DNA of 64,000 nucleotides from Mycolicibacterium aromaticivorans JS19b1 = JCM 16368 (GTDB lineage Bacteria; Actinomycetota; Actinomycetes; Mycobacteriales; Mycobacteriaceae), in assembly GCF_000559085.1 (NCBI RefSeq), contig NZ_JALN02000001.1:5270001-5334000 (forward strand), written 5' to 3'. The position numbers were made by a program, and so were the translations under genes. The notes under the pieces were generated by a model. The model searched no databases. It was given only the letters and a program-made list of their open reading frames with translations, and was not told where the DNA came from. Of the stretch, positions 1-8,167 are shown piece after piece (the first letter of the stretch is position 1; each line of letters begins with the position of its first letter).

Positions 1-361
1 GTGCGAACGACGAGGCGCCCAGCAGTCCGTACAGCGGAACCACCGGGACGATCGACCCGATGGCGATGGACACCGCGGCGACGACGACCAGCAACGCCGA
101 CTCGGTACGGGTCGGCCAGCGATGCCGCAGCCAGATGAACGTCGATCCGAAGCACAGAGCTGACACCACGACCAGCAGTGATTGGCCGAACGGCCACTGC
201 ATGGCCGCCGAGCTCCCGATGGTCGACAACGTGATCAGGCCCAGCGTGAAGACGCTGCCGGCGATGACCCGAGAGGTGTACGTTTGCGCGCCGCGGGCCG
301 CGAGCAGGGCGGTCAAGGTGTAGTACTGATTCGCGGATCGGGTGGACAACGCCAGACGCAT
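1..361 (-). CDS. Membrane protein, N-terminal part only (cut by window edge)
   Basis: Reading the minus strand from the ATG at 361 gives an uninterrupted 120-residue frame that runs off the left edge. A GGTGGGG purine stretch lies just upstream of the ATG. The protein starts MRLALSTRSANQYY and then has at least three hydrophobic stretches (about residues 32-52, 59-77 and 86-119), so it is an integral membrane protein. The short soluble start followed by a helix bundle resembles the sensor half of mycobacterial GGDEF proteins, and a GGDEF gene lies nearby, but the catalytic part is outside the window, so the function is not established. Confidence 0.7.
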   Translation of the reverse strand, partial: MRLALSTRSANQYYTLTALLAARGAQTYTSRVIAGSVFTLGLITLSTIGSSAAMQWPFGQSLLVVVSALCFGSTFIWLRHRWPTRTESALLVVVAAVSIAIGSIVPVVPLYGLLGASSFA

Positions 362-537
362 TACCCCACCCTTCGTGATCGCACCGCTGCTGCACGACTT
401 GTCAGCAACGAAATCGCGGTTGCGCTACCGATGCCGGGTTCCGAGCCTAGCGAACGCTTTCTGCACTGGCCACCCCCGGTTTTCTCAGTTTTTCCGCATA
501 CGACAATTGGGTCGGCGTGGCGAACGGCCGGATTCCG

Positions 538-1284
538 TCACGCCGTGACGACGACGGTCAGCTCGTTGCCTGCCCGCTCGACGTGCATCCCGGCGCGGCG
601 TGCCACGGCGGCGACCGCGGCCGCGTCACCCGGTTCGGATCGCGACGTCGCGAGCGCCCTGGCGAAGTGGCCCTTATGCGCTTTGTTGAAATGCGTGACG
701 ACGGTCCGGCGGCCATCCGGGTGTTCGGCGAGGACGTCGACGCGTACCGCGCCGGGTAGCCGGCCCAGCGCGGCGTACGAGCCGGACCTCAGGTCGACGA
801 TCAACTCGGTGGCGGCCATCTCGGCCAGGACCGGCTCGAGGACCGGACGCCACCGCGCCGCGAGCGTCGCGCTGCCGGGCAGCTTGGAGGTGGCCGACAG
901 CCGGTAGGCGGGAATCAGGTCGTCGGCGCGGAGCACTCCGAACAGGGCGGAGCCCACTGCCAGCCGGGCGCGGGCCCGCGCCTTCGCGGCGCCGCGCAGC
1001 GACTCCACGTCCAGGGCGTCGTAGAGCACCCCGGTGTAGCGGACGATGGAAGGCAGCGTCGGGGAGGTGAGCAGCGCGGCATTGCGGTTGATCTCGGCGT
1101 CTTGGGCGGGCGAGATGCCCAGCGCCGCCCGGCACACCTCGGGGTCGGCGGCCAGCGTGACGAGCTCGTCGATGAGGTCCCGGCGCAGCGGCCCCAACGC
1201 GGGATTGCTCAGACCGTCGAGCTGCAGCGGGGGTCCGTCCCCGCCACTGAGTTTGGTCTCCGACGGCGGAAGCAGAACGATCAC
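538..1284 (-). CDS. yaaA: YaaA / UPF0246 family protein (peroxide stress response)
   Basis: The 248-residue protein starts VIVLLPPSETK and contains RYTGVLYDAL and a C-terminal THFNKAHKGHFARAL segment, all typical of the YaaA/DUF328 family. E. coli YaaA limits intracellular iron and damage during peroxide stress. The frame is open upstream, but family members begin at the LLPPSETK strand, so I chose the GTG at 1284. A TACCGT hexamer on the minus strand (1292-1297) lies seven bases upstream and would give a leaderless transcript. Length matches the family. It is divergent from the GGDEF gene and separated from it by about 125 bases. Confidence 0.88.
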   Translation of the reverse strand: MIVLLPPSETKLSGGDGPPLQLDGLSNPALGPLRRDLIDELVTLAADPEVCRAALGISPAQDAEINRNAALLTSPTLPSIVRYTGVLYDALDVESLRGAAKARARARLAVGSALFGVLRADDLIPAYRLSATSKLPGSATLAARWRPVLEPVLAEMAATELIVDLRSGSYAALGRLPGAVRVDVLAEHPDGRRTVVTHFNKAHKGHFARALATSRSEPGDAAAVAAVARRAGMHVERAGNELTVVVTA

Positions 1285-1410
1285 GGTCCAGACGGTAGCG
1301 GGCAGCGCACGACGCTGGTACCGGCCCCCGGCCGCGACGCTGATAAATTTGTCGGTCAGTGTTTTGACACAACAGGACACGACTCACCAGAAGCGCATCG
1401 AGGGGTAAAG

Positions 1411-2691
1411 GTGGCGTCGGCCGAGCAGCCGAACCCTGACGACGAACTCCGGCAACTGTGGCAACTCATCAACCATCTGCCGGGCATCGTCGGATATTGG
1501 GATCGCAATCTTCGCAACAGGATTGCCAATGACGCCTACCTGCAGTACTTCGCGATGGCGCCGCACCAGGTGCACGGCCGGCACATCCGCGAGGTGTTGG
1601 GCGAGACCGTCTACGCCCTGAATCTGCCCTACATCATGGGCGCCCTGGCCGGCCGCGAGCAGCTGTTCGAGCGTGAGATCGTCGGCCTCGGCGGGGTCAC
1701 ACGCCGCACCCTGCTCGCCTACATCCCCAACGTCGTCGACGGCGACGTGCACGGCTTCTACGTCCAGGGCACCGATCTCACCGCGGAGGCGCAGGCCGAG
1801 CGGACCCTCGACGACGCGCGGCGGCTGTTCGAGATCAGCATGGCCAACGCCCCTTATGGAAAAGCGGTCGCGATGACCACCGGCGAGATGTTGCTCGCCA
1901 ACCCGGCGCTGTGCGCGTTGACCGGGTACGCCGCAGACGAACTCGTCGGGCGCGACTACCGCGAATTCGTCCATCCCGACGACGTTGCGGCCGGTGAGGA
2001 GGAGATGGCAGGGCTGCTGGCCGGGACCGTCACCCAGGTCTCGTCCGAGCGCCGCTACATCCGCCGCGACGGCAGCGTGATCTGGATGCAGCGCAGCGCG
2101 GTCCTGGTGCCCGGCCGGTTACCGGGTGCCGAGGACCTCGTCATCGCGCAGTTCCAGGACGTCACCGCGCGGCGGATCGCCGAGGCCGAGCTGGCTCGGC
2201 TGGCCGTCACCGACCAGCTCACCGGGCTGTACAACCGCCGAGCTCTGGTCAGTCGCGTCGCACAACACCAGAGCGCCATGCCGGGGACTCCGGTCGGCAT
2301 GATCTTCATCGACCTGGACGGCTTCAAACATGTCAACGACTCGCACGGGCACGCCACCGGTGACGTCGTCCTCGCCGAGGTGGCTCGCCGCCTGAGTAAC
2401 GCTGTCGGGGAACCGAATTCGGCGTACCGCCTGGGCGGTGACGAATTCGTGGTCTTGCTTCCGGAGGCCGCGCGCGACGCGGAGGTGCGTGCTCTGTCGG
2501 TGGCCGTGTGCTCGGCGCTGACCGGCCGCTACACCGCCGACTCGAGCGCGTTCGACCTCACTGCGTCGGTGGGGTGGACGTGGGGTCACGCCAATACCGC
2601 CGAGGACCTCATCCGCAAGGCCGACATCGACATGTACCGGCACAAGGCGCGGCTTCACCAGTCCGCCGTCCGGAGCGACCGCGACGTCTGA
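1411..2691 (+). CDS. PAS-PAS-GGDEF protein, probable diguanylate cyclase
   Basis: A 426-residue protein. Residues about 18-125 form a first PAS-like domain (LPGIVGYWDRNLR start), about 140-265 a second PAS domain (LCALTGYAADELVGRDY), and 270-420 a GGDEF domain with LTGLYNRRAL and an intact RLGGDEF active-site loop. Such proteins make cyclic di-GMP from two GTP. The residues preceding the loop (GEPN) do not form the RxxD inhibitory site, so product inhibition through that site is unlikely. There is no EAL domain and no membrane segment. The start is the GTG at 1411, six bases after AGGGG; the frame is open further upstream, but only antisense to the YaaA gene. Confidence 0.88.
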   Translation: MASAEQPNPDDELRQLWQLINHLPGIVGYWDRNLRNRIANDAYLQYFAMAPHQVHGRHIREVLGETVYALNLPYIMGALAGREQLFEREIVGLGGVTRRTLLAYIPNVVDGDVHGFYVQGTDLTAEAQAERTLDDARRLFEISMANAPYGKAVAMTTGEMLLANPALCALTGYAADELVGRDYREFVHPDDVAAGEEEMAGLLAGTVTQVSSERRYIRRDGSVIWMQRSAVLVPGRLPGAEDLVIAQFQDVTARRIAEAELARLAVTDQLTGLYNRRALVSRVAQHQSAMPGTPVGMIFIDLDGFKHVNDSHGHATGDVVLAEVARRLSNAVGEPNSAYRLGGDEFVVLLPEAARDAEVRALSVAVCSALTGRYTADSSAFDLTASVGWTWGHANTAEDLIRKADIDMYRHKARLHQSAVRSDRDV

Positions 2692-2705
2692 TAAACCGTC
2701 TCACC

Positions 2706-3368
2706 GTGAAGGCAATCAGCACCGATATCTGGGATGTCATGTCGACGGCCAGAACCATCAGGCGATTCACCTCCGAGCCGGTCGATGACGCGACGCTGAG
2801 CCGCTGCCTGCAGGCCGCGACCTGGGCACCATCGGGTGCCAATGCCCAGGGCTGGCGATTCGTGGTGCTGCGTTCGCCCGCACAGCGGGCGGTGGTCGCC
2901 GAAGCGGCCGCCCGCGCCCTCGAGGTCATCGAGCCGGTGTACGGGATGAGCCGGCCCGCGCCGGAGGACACCGGCAGGCAGGCTCGCAACAATCGCGCGA
3001 CCTACGAATTGCACGACCGGGCAGGCGAATTCACGTCAGTGCTGTTCGCCCAGCAGCACTATCCCACCGCTTCGGAGCTGCTGCTCGGCGGATCGATCTT
3101 CCCGGCGATGCAGAACTTCCTGCTCGCCGCGCGCGCTCAAGGGCTCGGCGCATGCCCTACCGGTTGGGCGTCTTACGGCGGTGCGGAACTGTTGCGCGAG
3201 GCGGTCGGCGTGCCCGACGACTGGCTGATCGCCGGCCACGTCGTCGTCGGCTGGCCGCGGGGCAGGCACGGGCCGCTGCGGCGGCGACCGCTGTCCGCCG
3301 CGGTCAACCTGGACCGGTGGGACGCACCCGCCGACGAACTGCTGGCCGCCGACGACGCTCAGCCGTAG
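2706..3368 (+). CDS. Nitroreductase family oxidoreductase
   Basis: A 220-residue protein with the nitroreductase fold signatures: ARTIRRFTSEPVDDATL near the N-terminus (flavin phosphate-binding Arg-Arg), ATWAPSGANAQGWRF, and the C-terminal GHVVVGWPRG segment. The family uses FMN and NAD(P)H to reduce nitro groups, quinones or flavins; the substrate here cannot be read from sequence. The GTG at 2706 is 14 bases after the stop of the GGDEF gene; an in-frame ATG at 2739 is an alternative start. It is convergent with the phosphodiesterase gene and overlaps its end by ten bases. Confidence 0.85.
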   Translation: MKAISTDIWDVMSTARTIRRFTSEPVDDATLSRCLQAATWAPSGANAQGWRFVVLRSPAQRAVVAEAAARALEVIEPVYGMSRPAPEDTGRQARNNRATYELHDRAGEFTSVLFAQQHYPTASELLLGGSIFPAMQNFLLAARAQGLGACPTGWASYGGAELLREAVGVPDDWLIAGHVVVGWPRGRHGPLRRRPLSAAVNLDRWDAPADELLAADDAQP

Positions 3369-4495
3369 GCCAGCAGCAGCGGCACCCGCTGTTCGGCGCT
3401 GGTCAACGAACCGTGCTGGCCGATCAGTGCCGACTCCAGCGGTTCGGCCGTCCGTCGCACCAGCGCGGCGCGGTCGCGGGTGGCGGCCACCACGTCACCG
3501 ATGCGGGCACGCGCCCGATCGTCGACCACGTCGCCGAACCAGCCCGCGGTGATCGCCTCCTCACGCGAGACCACCCAGGCGTGCTCGGCCAGCGTCCCGC
3601 GCCAGGTGGCCAGAACGTCGGCGCAGGCACCGTCGCGTACGTAGATATGACGCGCCCGCGCTTCGCCGCCGATCGCGGCCACACCGTCGAGCAGATCCGC
3701 GGCGGTGTCGAGGTCCACGGTGGCCGCGCCGTCGACGGCCACCATGCCGTGATCGGCGACCACCGCGAGCAGCCCGCCGGCCGGCAGGGCCTCCACGACG
3801 GACTCCACCAGCCGGTCGACCTGCCGAAGCTCCATGCGCCAGGCCGGCGAGCCCGGTCCGTAGAGGTGGCCCATCAGGTCGAGATCCGCGTGGTAGCCGT
3901 AGCAGAAGCCGCCGCCGGTGACCGTGGCGCGGACTTCGGCTGCCAGATCACCGAGTCCGATCACCCCGACGTAGCGGCCGCCGCGCAGCACCGCCCTGGT
4001 CAGCCCGGAGCCGGTGAACTCCGCACCGGAGATCACGCTGACCGCCATGCCTGCTGATGCGGCGCGCTCGAAATTCGTCGGTAGCGGCTGGATCTCCTCC
4101 GGGACGGCTTGGTCGCGCGCGTCGTCGCCCCACGGGTGCGGACGCCACCGCAATGCGTTGATGATGCCCACCTCCGGCAGCCGGAAGGACAGGCCGACCA
4201 TGCCATGACCGCCCGACGGCAGCCCGGTGCCCACCGCCGCCAATCCGGCCGCGGTGGTCGACGGAAAGCCGACATGCAGGGTGCGACCGCGCAGGCCGGC
4301 CAGCACCGGGGCATCGGCGGCGTAGGTGTCGAGCAGTTCGGCGCCCAGACCGTCGATCAGCAGCACGCAGGCTCCGGCGACGGGTCCGGGCAACGCGATG
4401 CGCGGTTGGAAGCCGGCCACGCCCATCGCGGCCAACACCGATGGCACCACGTCGGCCAGGTGTGGAATGTCAGCGTCGAGCTGTGGCAGGTTCAC
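3359..4495 (-). CDS. Type I phosphodiesterase / nucleotide pyrophosphatase family protein
   Basis: A 378-residue alkaline-phosphatase superfamily hydrolase. Visible metal and nucleophile motifs are VLLIDGLGAEL (first metal Asp), GFPSTTAAGLAAVGTG (nucleophile Thr), GYHADLDLMGHLYGPGS (HxDxxGH) and VVADHGMV (DHG). No signal peptide is visible. The start is the GTG at 4495, 20 bases after the stop of the molybdate-binding lipoprotein gene, so it is probably in that operon. It takes the place where modB and modC are usually found. The family cleaves nucleotide or lipid phosphodiesters; the substrate is unknown. Confidence 0.85.
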   Translation of the reverse strand: MNLPQLDADIPHLADVVPSVLAAMGVAGFQPRIALPGPVAGACVLLIDGLGAELLDTYAADAPVLAGLRGRTLHVGFPSTTAAGLAAVGTGLPSGGHGMVGLSFRLPEVGIINALRWRPHPWGDDARDQAVPEEIQPLPTNFERAASAGMAVSVISGAEFTGSGLTRAVLRGGRYVGVIGLGDLAAEVRATVTGGGFCYGYHADLDLMGHLYGPGSPAWRMELRQVDRLVESVVEALPAGGLLAVVADHGMVAVDGAATVDLDTAADLLDGVAAIGGEARARHIYVRDGACADVLATWRGTLAEHAWVVSREEAITAGWFGDVVDDRARARIGDVVAATRDRAALVRRTAEPLESALIGQHGSLTSAEQRVPLLLAYG

Positions 4496-4515
4496 GGCAT
4501 GAGCCTGCCATGTCC

Positions 4516-5292
4516 TCAGGGCCTGCCGAAACCGGCTTTCGCCAGGATCTCCTGGCCGGCCGGGCTGGTGACCAGATCGACGAATTTGCCTGTCAGAGTT
4601 GGATTGCCGGACTGCTTGAGGGCTGCGATCGGATAGGTGTTGACCGCAGCGGCGGCCTCGGGGAACGACACCGCCAGAACTTTGTCGCCCGCGCCCGCGG
4701 TATCGGTGACATAGACCAGCCCGGCGTCGGCCTGACCGCTGGTGATCTTGTTCAGCACGTCGGTGACCGAGGACTCCTCGCTCACCGGAGTCAGCTTCAC
4801 CCCGGTCTTGTTCTCCACGCTCTGCGTGGCCGATCCGCACGGCACCTGCGGGGCGCACACCACGACGGTGAGGCCCGGTTTGGCAAGGTCGTGAAACGTT
4901 GTGATGCCCTTCGGGTTTCCAGGGGCGACGGCGATGGTCAAGGTGTTGGAGGCGAAATTTACCGGCGCCCCGGCGAGCAGCCCGGCTTGGCGGGCCTTGT
5001 CCATGTTCTTGGTGTCGGCGGAGGCGAAAACGTCCGCGGGAGCGCCTTGGGTCAGCTGGGTCACCAGATCCGAGGAGCCCGCGAACGAGAACTCCACGGA
5101 GGCACCGGGATTGTCCTTGCTGAACTGATCCCCGATCGCGGTGAAGGTTTTCTTCAGCGACGCGGCGGCGAACACGATGATCTTCTGGTTGCCCGCCGAG
5201 GACGTCGTGGACGAGGGTTGCTGTGACGAGGAACTGCAGCCTGCGACGAGAAGCAGACCGGCGGCCAGCGCCGGCATCAGACGTGTGATCAC
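4516..5292 (-). CDS. modA: Molybdate ABC transporter substrate-binding lipoprotein ModA
   Basis: A 258-residue exported lipoprotein with signal MITRLMPALAAGLLLVAGC and lipobox LVAGC (Cys19). The mature part has ModA hallmarks: IIVFAAASLKKTF, FSFAGSSDLVTQLTQGAPADVFASAD and GLVYVTDTAGAG. ModA binds molybdate or tungstate outside the membrane and hands it to the ModBC permease. The start ATG overlaps the stop of the HTH-TOBE regulator by four bases. No modB or modC follows within the window, which is unusual. Confidence 0.93.
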   Translation of the reverse strand: MITRLMPALAAGLLLVAGCSSSSQQPSSTTSSAGNQKIIVFAAASLKKTFTAIGDQFSKDNPGASVEFSFAGSSDLVTQLTQGAPADVFASADTKNMDKARQAGLLAGAPVNFASNTLTIAVAPGNPKGITTFHDLAKPGLTVVVCAPQVPCGSATQSVENKTGVKLTPVSEESSVTDVLNKITSGQADAGLVYVTDTAGAGDKVLAVSFPEAAAAVNTYPIAALKQSGNPTLTGKFVDLVTSPAGQEILAKAGFGRP

Positions 5293-5693
5293 TTAGCTCC
5301 TGACGTTTCGACGATGACCGTGGTGGCCTTGACGACCGCCACCGCAACGCTTCCTGGTTCGAGGTTCAGGTCCCGCACGGCCTCACTGCTCATCAGCGAA
5401 ACGACGGTGAACGGCCCGCACTGCATTTCCACCTGAGCCATCACCGTGTCGGTGACCACTCTGGTCACCAGCCCGGCGAATCGATTGCGGGCGGAGCTGG
5501 CGACCGACAGCGGGTCCTTCGGGCCCGCGGCGGCGCTCTTGCGCGAATACGCGGCCAGCGCTGCTCCGTCGACGGTCTTGCGGCCGGACTGGTCGTTGCC
5601 CGTCGGCAGGTCGCCGTCGTCGATCCAGCGCCGGATGGTGTCGTCGCTGACGCCGAGCAGCTCGGCGGCCTCTCGGATTCGCAGCATCGGCAC
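5289..5693 (-). CDS. HTH (excisionase/MerR-like) plus TOBE molybdate-binding regulator
   Basis: A 134-residue protein. Residues 3-50 form a helix-turn-helix of the excisionase/MerR type (LRIREAAELLGVSDDTIRRW). Residues 65-130 form one TOBE/MOP domain (ARNRFAGLVTRVVTD ... LEPGSVAVAVVKATTVIVE), which binds molybdate oxyanions. It probably senses molybdate and controls this operon. The GTG at 5693 sits six bases after a TAGTGT hexamer (5700-5705, minus strand), which suggests a leaderless start; an ATG at 5687 is the alternative. Repeated GCGGATGAAA elements lie immediately upstream. It overlaps modA by four bases. Confidence 0.88.
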   Translation of the reverse strand: MPMLRIREAAELLGVSDDTIRRWIDDGDLPTGNDQSGRKTVDGAALAAYSRKSAAAGPKDPLSVASSARNRFAGLVTRVVTDTVMAQVEMQCGPFTVVSLMSSEAVRDLNLEPGSVAVAVVKATTVIVETSGAK

Positions 5694-5705
5694 GGCCGAA
5701 CACTA

Positions 5706-5764
5706 GCGGATTTCATCCGCGTCCGCGGAGGCACTGACTGGTTTCATCCGCAGATACGGAAACC
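5706..5764. promoter_or_regulatory. Candidate operators of the HTH-TOBE regulator (repeats in divergent promoter)
   Basis: The intergenic region between the regulator and the CDP-diacylglycerol pyrophosphatase gene holds two exact copies of TTTCATCCGC (5711-5720 and 5742-5751), spaced 31 bases or about three helical turns. The first copy lies in a perfect inverted repeat, GCGGAT-TTC-ATCCGC (5706-5720), directly next to the regulator's putative -10 box. The second lies in GGTTTC (5740-5745) ... GAAACC (5759-5764). Position and spacing suggest cooperative autoregulation; this is inference. Confidence 0.55.
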
Positions 5765-5810
5765 CTGCGCATCGGTCGGCACGGTTGCGCCCGCGTCGTA
5801 GGGTGTGGCC

Positions 5811-6599
5811 GTGCGACTCATACGCGGTAGCGCACCGCTGGCGGCGGTACTGGCGCTGGGCCTGCTCGCGCCGCAGACGGCCAACGCCGATCCGGATGCG
5901 TTGTGGCGGATCGTCCACGACCAGTGCGTCGTCGATGTCCAGCAGCATCACGACCCGGCCCCGTGTTCCCGCGTCGACCTCGGCCGCGGAGAGAGCGGTG
6001 GTTACGCGGTGCTCAAGGACATCGTGGGAGACCGGCAGTATCTGCTGATCCCGACCGCCCGGATCCCGGGTATCGAGAGCCCCGAGCTATTGGCGCCCAG
6101 CGCCACCAACTACTTCGGCGCGGCATGGCAGTCCAGGTCGTTCGTCGAGCAGCAGGCCGGCGGAACCATCCCGCGAGACTGGATGAGTCTGGCCATCAAC
6201 TCGGCGATCGCGCGGACGCAGAACCAGCTCCACATCCACATCGACTGTCTGCGCGCCGACGTCCACGACGCGCTGCGCGCGGCGGCCGGTGCCATCGGCG
6301 CGACGTGGGCACCGGTCCCGGTTCCGCTGAGCGGCCACACCTATTGGGCGAAGGCCGTCGCCGGCACCGATCTCGACGCCAACCCGTTCACCCTCCTCGC
6401 CGACGGAATCGACGGCGCCCGCGACGACATGGGGGAGTACACGCTGGTGGTCGTCGGTACCACCGACCACGCCGGCCGGCCGGGCTTCGTCGTCTTGGCC
6501 GACCGCGCCGACGACACCGGCAACGCCGGCGGTGAAGAGTTGCAGGATCACGACTCCTGCCCGCCGACCGTTCCGCCGACGCCCAGCACCGCCAAATAA
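5811..6599 (+). CDS. cdh: CDP-diacylglycerol pyrophosphatase (Cdh family), exported
   Basis: About 262 residues. The N-terminus is a cleavable signal (SAPLAAVLALGLLAPQTANA, then DPD). The mature protein has the HIT-like core of CDP-diacylglycerol hydrolases: IVHDQCVVDVQ, YLLIPTARIPGIESPEL, and the active-site QNQLHIHIDCL with the HxH pair. The family cleaves CDP-diacylglycerol to phosphatidate and CMP outside the cytoplasm. A TAGGGT hexamer (5799-5804) lies six bases before the GTG at 5811, favouring that start over the GTG at 5805. A C-terminal Pro/Thr tail is extra to the domain. Confidence 0.88.
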   Translation: MRLIRGSAPLAAVLALGLLAPQTANADPDALWRIVHDQCVVDVQQHHDPAPCSRVDLGRGESGGYAVLKDIVGDRQYLLIPTARIPGIESPELLAPSATNYFGAAWQSRSFVEQQAGGTIPRDWMSLAINSAIARTQNQLHIHIDCLRADVHDALRAAAGAIGATWAPVPVPLSGHTYWAKAVAGTDLDANPFTLLADGIDGARDDMGEYTLVVVGTTDHAGRPGFVVLADRADDTGNAGGEELQDHDSCPPTVPPTPSTAK

Positions 6600-6607
6600 C
6601 CGACGGC

Positions 6608-7174
6608 TCAGTACGGCGGCATCTGCCCCTGGCCCGACGCCCCCGCCATTCCGTTGAGGGTGTCGAGAGCGTGGCGCAGCTGAAGCTGGGAGAGCAACGG
6701 GCCCGCCGGTGCCGGCGGCTGCTGATCGGTCAGCGTCCACGGCTGGCAGCCGTCGGTCTTGAATGTGGCGTCGCCCGGATCGATCTGCACCACCGCCGGT
6801 TTCTTGGTCAGCGCGTTGTCGACGTTGGTCTGGCCGTCGGGTCCGCCGATGCGCTTCCAGTAGCACGCACCGCCCTCGACGGGGCCTGCCGATGCGTAGG
6901 TGCCCGGCACGATGTCGACACCGACCTTGTAAGTGCCGTCGCTGTCGATGGTGGACTTCGGTGCACCGGCCGGCGTAGCGCCCGGGACCGGCGTCGGCGT
7001 CGCACCCGGCGTGGGTGTCGGGGCCGACGCATCGACCGGACCGGGTGCGGGCCCGGTCGGGGACGGCGTCGGCGCCGGGGTGGTGGTCGGGTCGGCGGCT
7101 GCGATACCCCCGCCGATGACGCCGGCGGCCATCGCCAGCGCGCTGATCGCGATCACATGTGTTATTCGACCCAC
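6608..7174 (-). CDS. Secreted Pro/Thr-rich protein, conserved in mycobacteria
   Basis: A 188-residue protein with signal ITHVIAISALAMAAGVIGGGIAAA and a low-complexity Pro/Thr/Ala linker (residues 30-72). Residues 77-140 form a small globular domain (DGTYKVGVDIVPGTYASAG ... CYWKRIGG) shared by many actinobacterial secreted proteins, with two Cys that could pair. Function unknown. The GTG at 7174 is seven bases after TACCCT (7182-7187, minus strand), a plausible leaderless start. It is convergent with the preceding pyrophosphatase gene. Confidence 0.8.
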   Translation of the reverse strand: MGRITHVIAISALAMAAGVIGGGIAAADPTTTPAPTPSPTGPAPGPVDASAPTPTPGATPTPVPGATPAGAPKSTIDSDGTYKVGVDIVPGTYASAGPVEGGACYWKRIGGPDGQTNVDNALTKKPAVVQIDPGDATFKTDGCQPWTLTDQQPPAPAGPLLSQLQLRHALDTLNGMAGASGQGQMPPY

Positions 7175-7233
7175 GTCAACTAGGGTAACCCGGCGCCGGG
7201 CCCGGCCGGTCCGGACTGCGTTAACGTCAGCTC

Positions 7234-8160
7234 ATGCCCAGCTTCACCGACGCCGTCGCGAGCGGGATTCCGGTGCTCACCGACGGTGCGATCGAAACGC
7301 GTGTCATGTTCGAAACACCGATCGCGATGGATCCCGATGTGCAGGTCGCCGGCCTGCTCGGCGACCGGCAGGGCGAGGCGGCCTTGTGCGCGATCTACCG
7401 CAGCTATCTCGATGCGGCGACCTCGAGCGGTGTGCCGCTGGTGATCGGCACGCCCACATTCCGGGCGAGCCTGAACTACACCCGCCACGCCGGCCTCGGC
7501 GGCACCGTGGCCGTCGGGCGGCTCAACAGCGCCGCCGTCGCCTTCCTCCACCAGTTGCTCGACGGGCAGTCCCGCTCGCCGGTATGGATTGCCGGGGTGC
7601 TCGGCCCGGCCGGCGATGCCTACCGGCCTGCCGAGGCGCCCCCGGAATCTGCCGCCTTCGACTACCACCGGCCGCAGATCGAGGCACTGGCCGAGGCCGG
7701 GGTGGATCTCGTCTTCGCGGCCACGTTCCCCGCGGTCGGCGAGGCTGTTGGTGCGGCCCGGGCGATGGCCCGAACCGGATTGCCGTTCGTCGTGTCGTGG
7801 GTGCTCGGTGCGGACACCCGAGTCCTGGACGGAACCCCGCTGGCCGAGGCGATCCGACAGGTGGACGACGCCGCTGCGCCCACATACTTCTCGCTGTCGT
7901 GCATCCATCCGACGGTCGCCGCCCGCGCCCTCGAAGGGAGCGGCGACGCGGTCCACCGGATCAACGAGGTGAAGGCGAACGGTTCGAGGCTAAGTCCCAC
8001 CGAATTGGTCGCGTTGGACCATGCCGACAGCGATCCGCCCGCTGAATTCGCCGCCGCCATGGACGACATCCGGCGCCGTTACGGGATAACGGTCGTCGGC
8101 GGATGTTGCGGCACCACCGACGAACACATGCGCGCCCTGGGGGCGCTGCTCACACGCTGA
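7234..8160 (+). CDS. Homocysteine S-methyltransferase family protein
   Basis: A 308-residue barrel enzyme. Zinc ligands of the family are visible: Cys223 (FSLSCIHP) and the pair Cys291-Cys292 (VVGGCCGTTDEHM). The family moves a methyl group from S-methylmethionine, betaine or a related donor to homocysteine, making methionine. Single-domain members of this size often use S-methylmethionine (MmuM-like), but the donor cannot be set from sequence. TAACGT (7222-7227) lies six bases before the ATG, so the mRNA is probably leaderless. It is convergent with the STAS gene. Confidence 0.87.
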   Translation: MPSFTDAVASGIPVLTDGAIETRVMFETPIAMDPDVQVAGLLGDRQGEAALCAIYRSYLDAATSSGVPLVIGTPTFRASLNYTRHAGLGGTVAVGRLNSAAVAFLHQLLDGQSRSPVWIAGVLGPAGDAYRPAEAPPESAAFDYHRPQIEALAEAGVDLVFAATFPAVGEAVGAARAMARTGLPFVVSWVLGADTRVLDGTPLAEAIRQVDDAAAPTYFSLSCIHPTVAARALEGSGDAVHRINEVKANGSRLSPTELVALDHADSDPPAEFAAAMDDIRRRYGITVVGGCCGTTDEHMRALGALLTR

Positions 8161-8167
8161 CAGTCGG

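Noticed and set aside
1102..1410. N-terminal extension of the GGDEF protein
   Set aside because: It lies antisense to the YaaA gene and is Arg/Gln-rich. The GTG at 1411 has a proper AGGGG site and starts just before the PAS domain.
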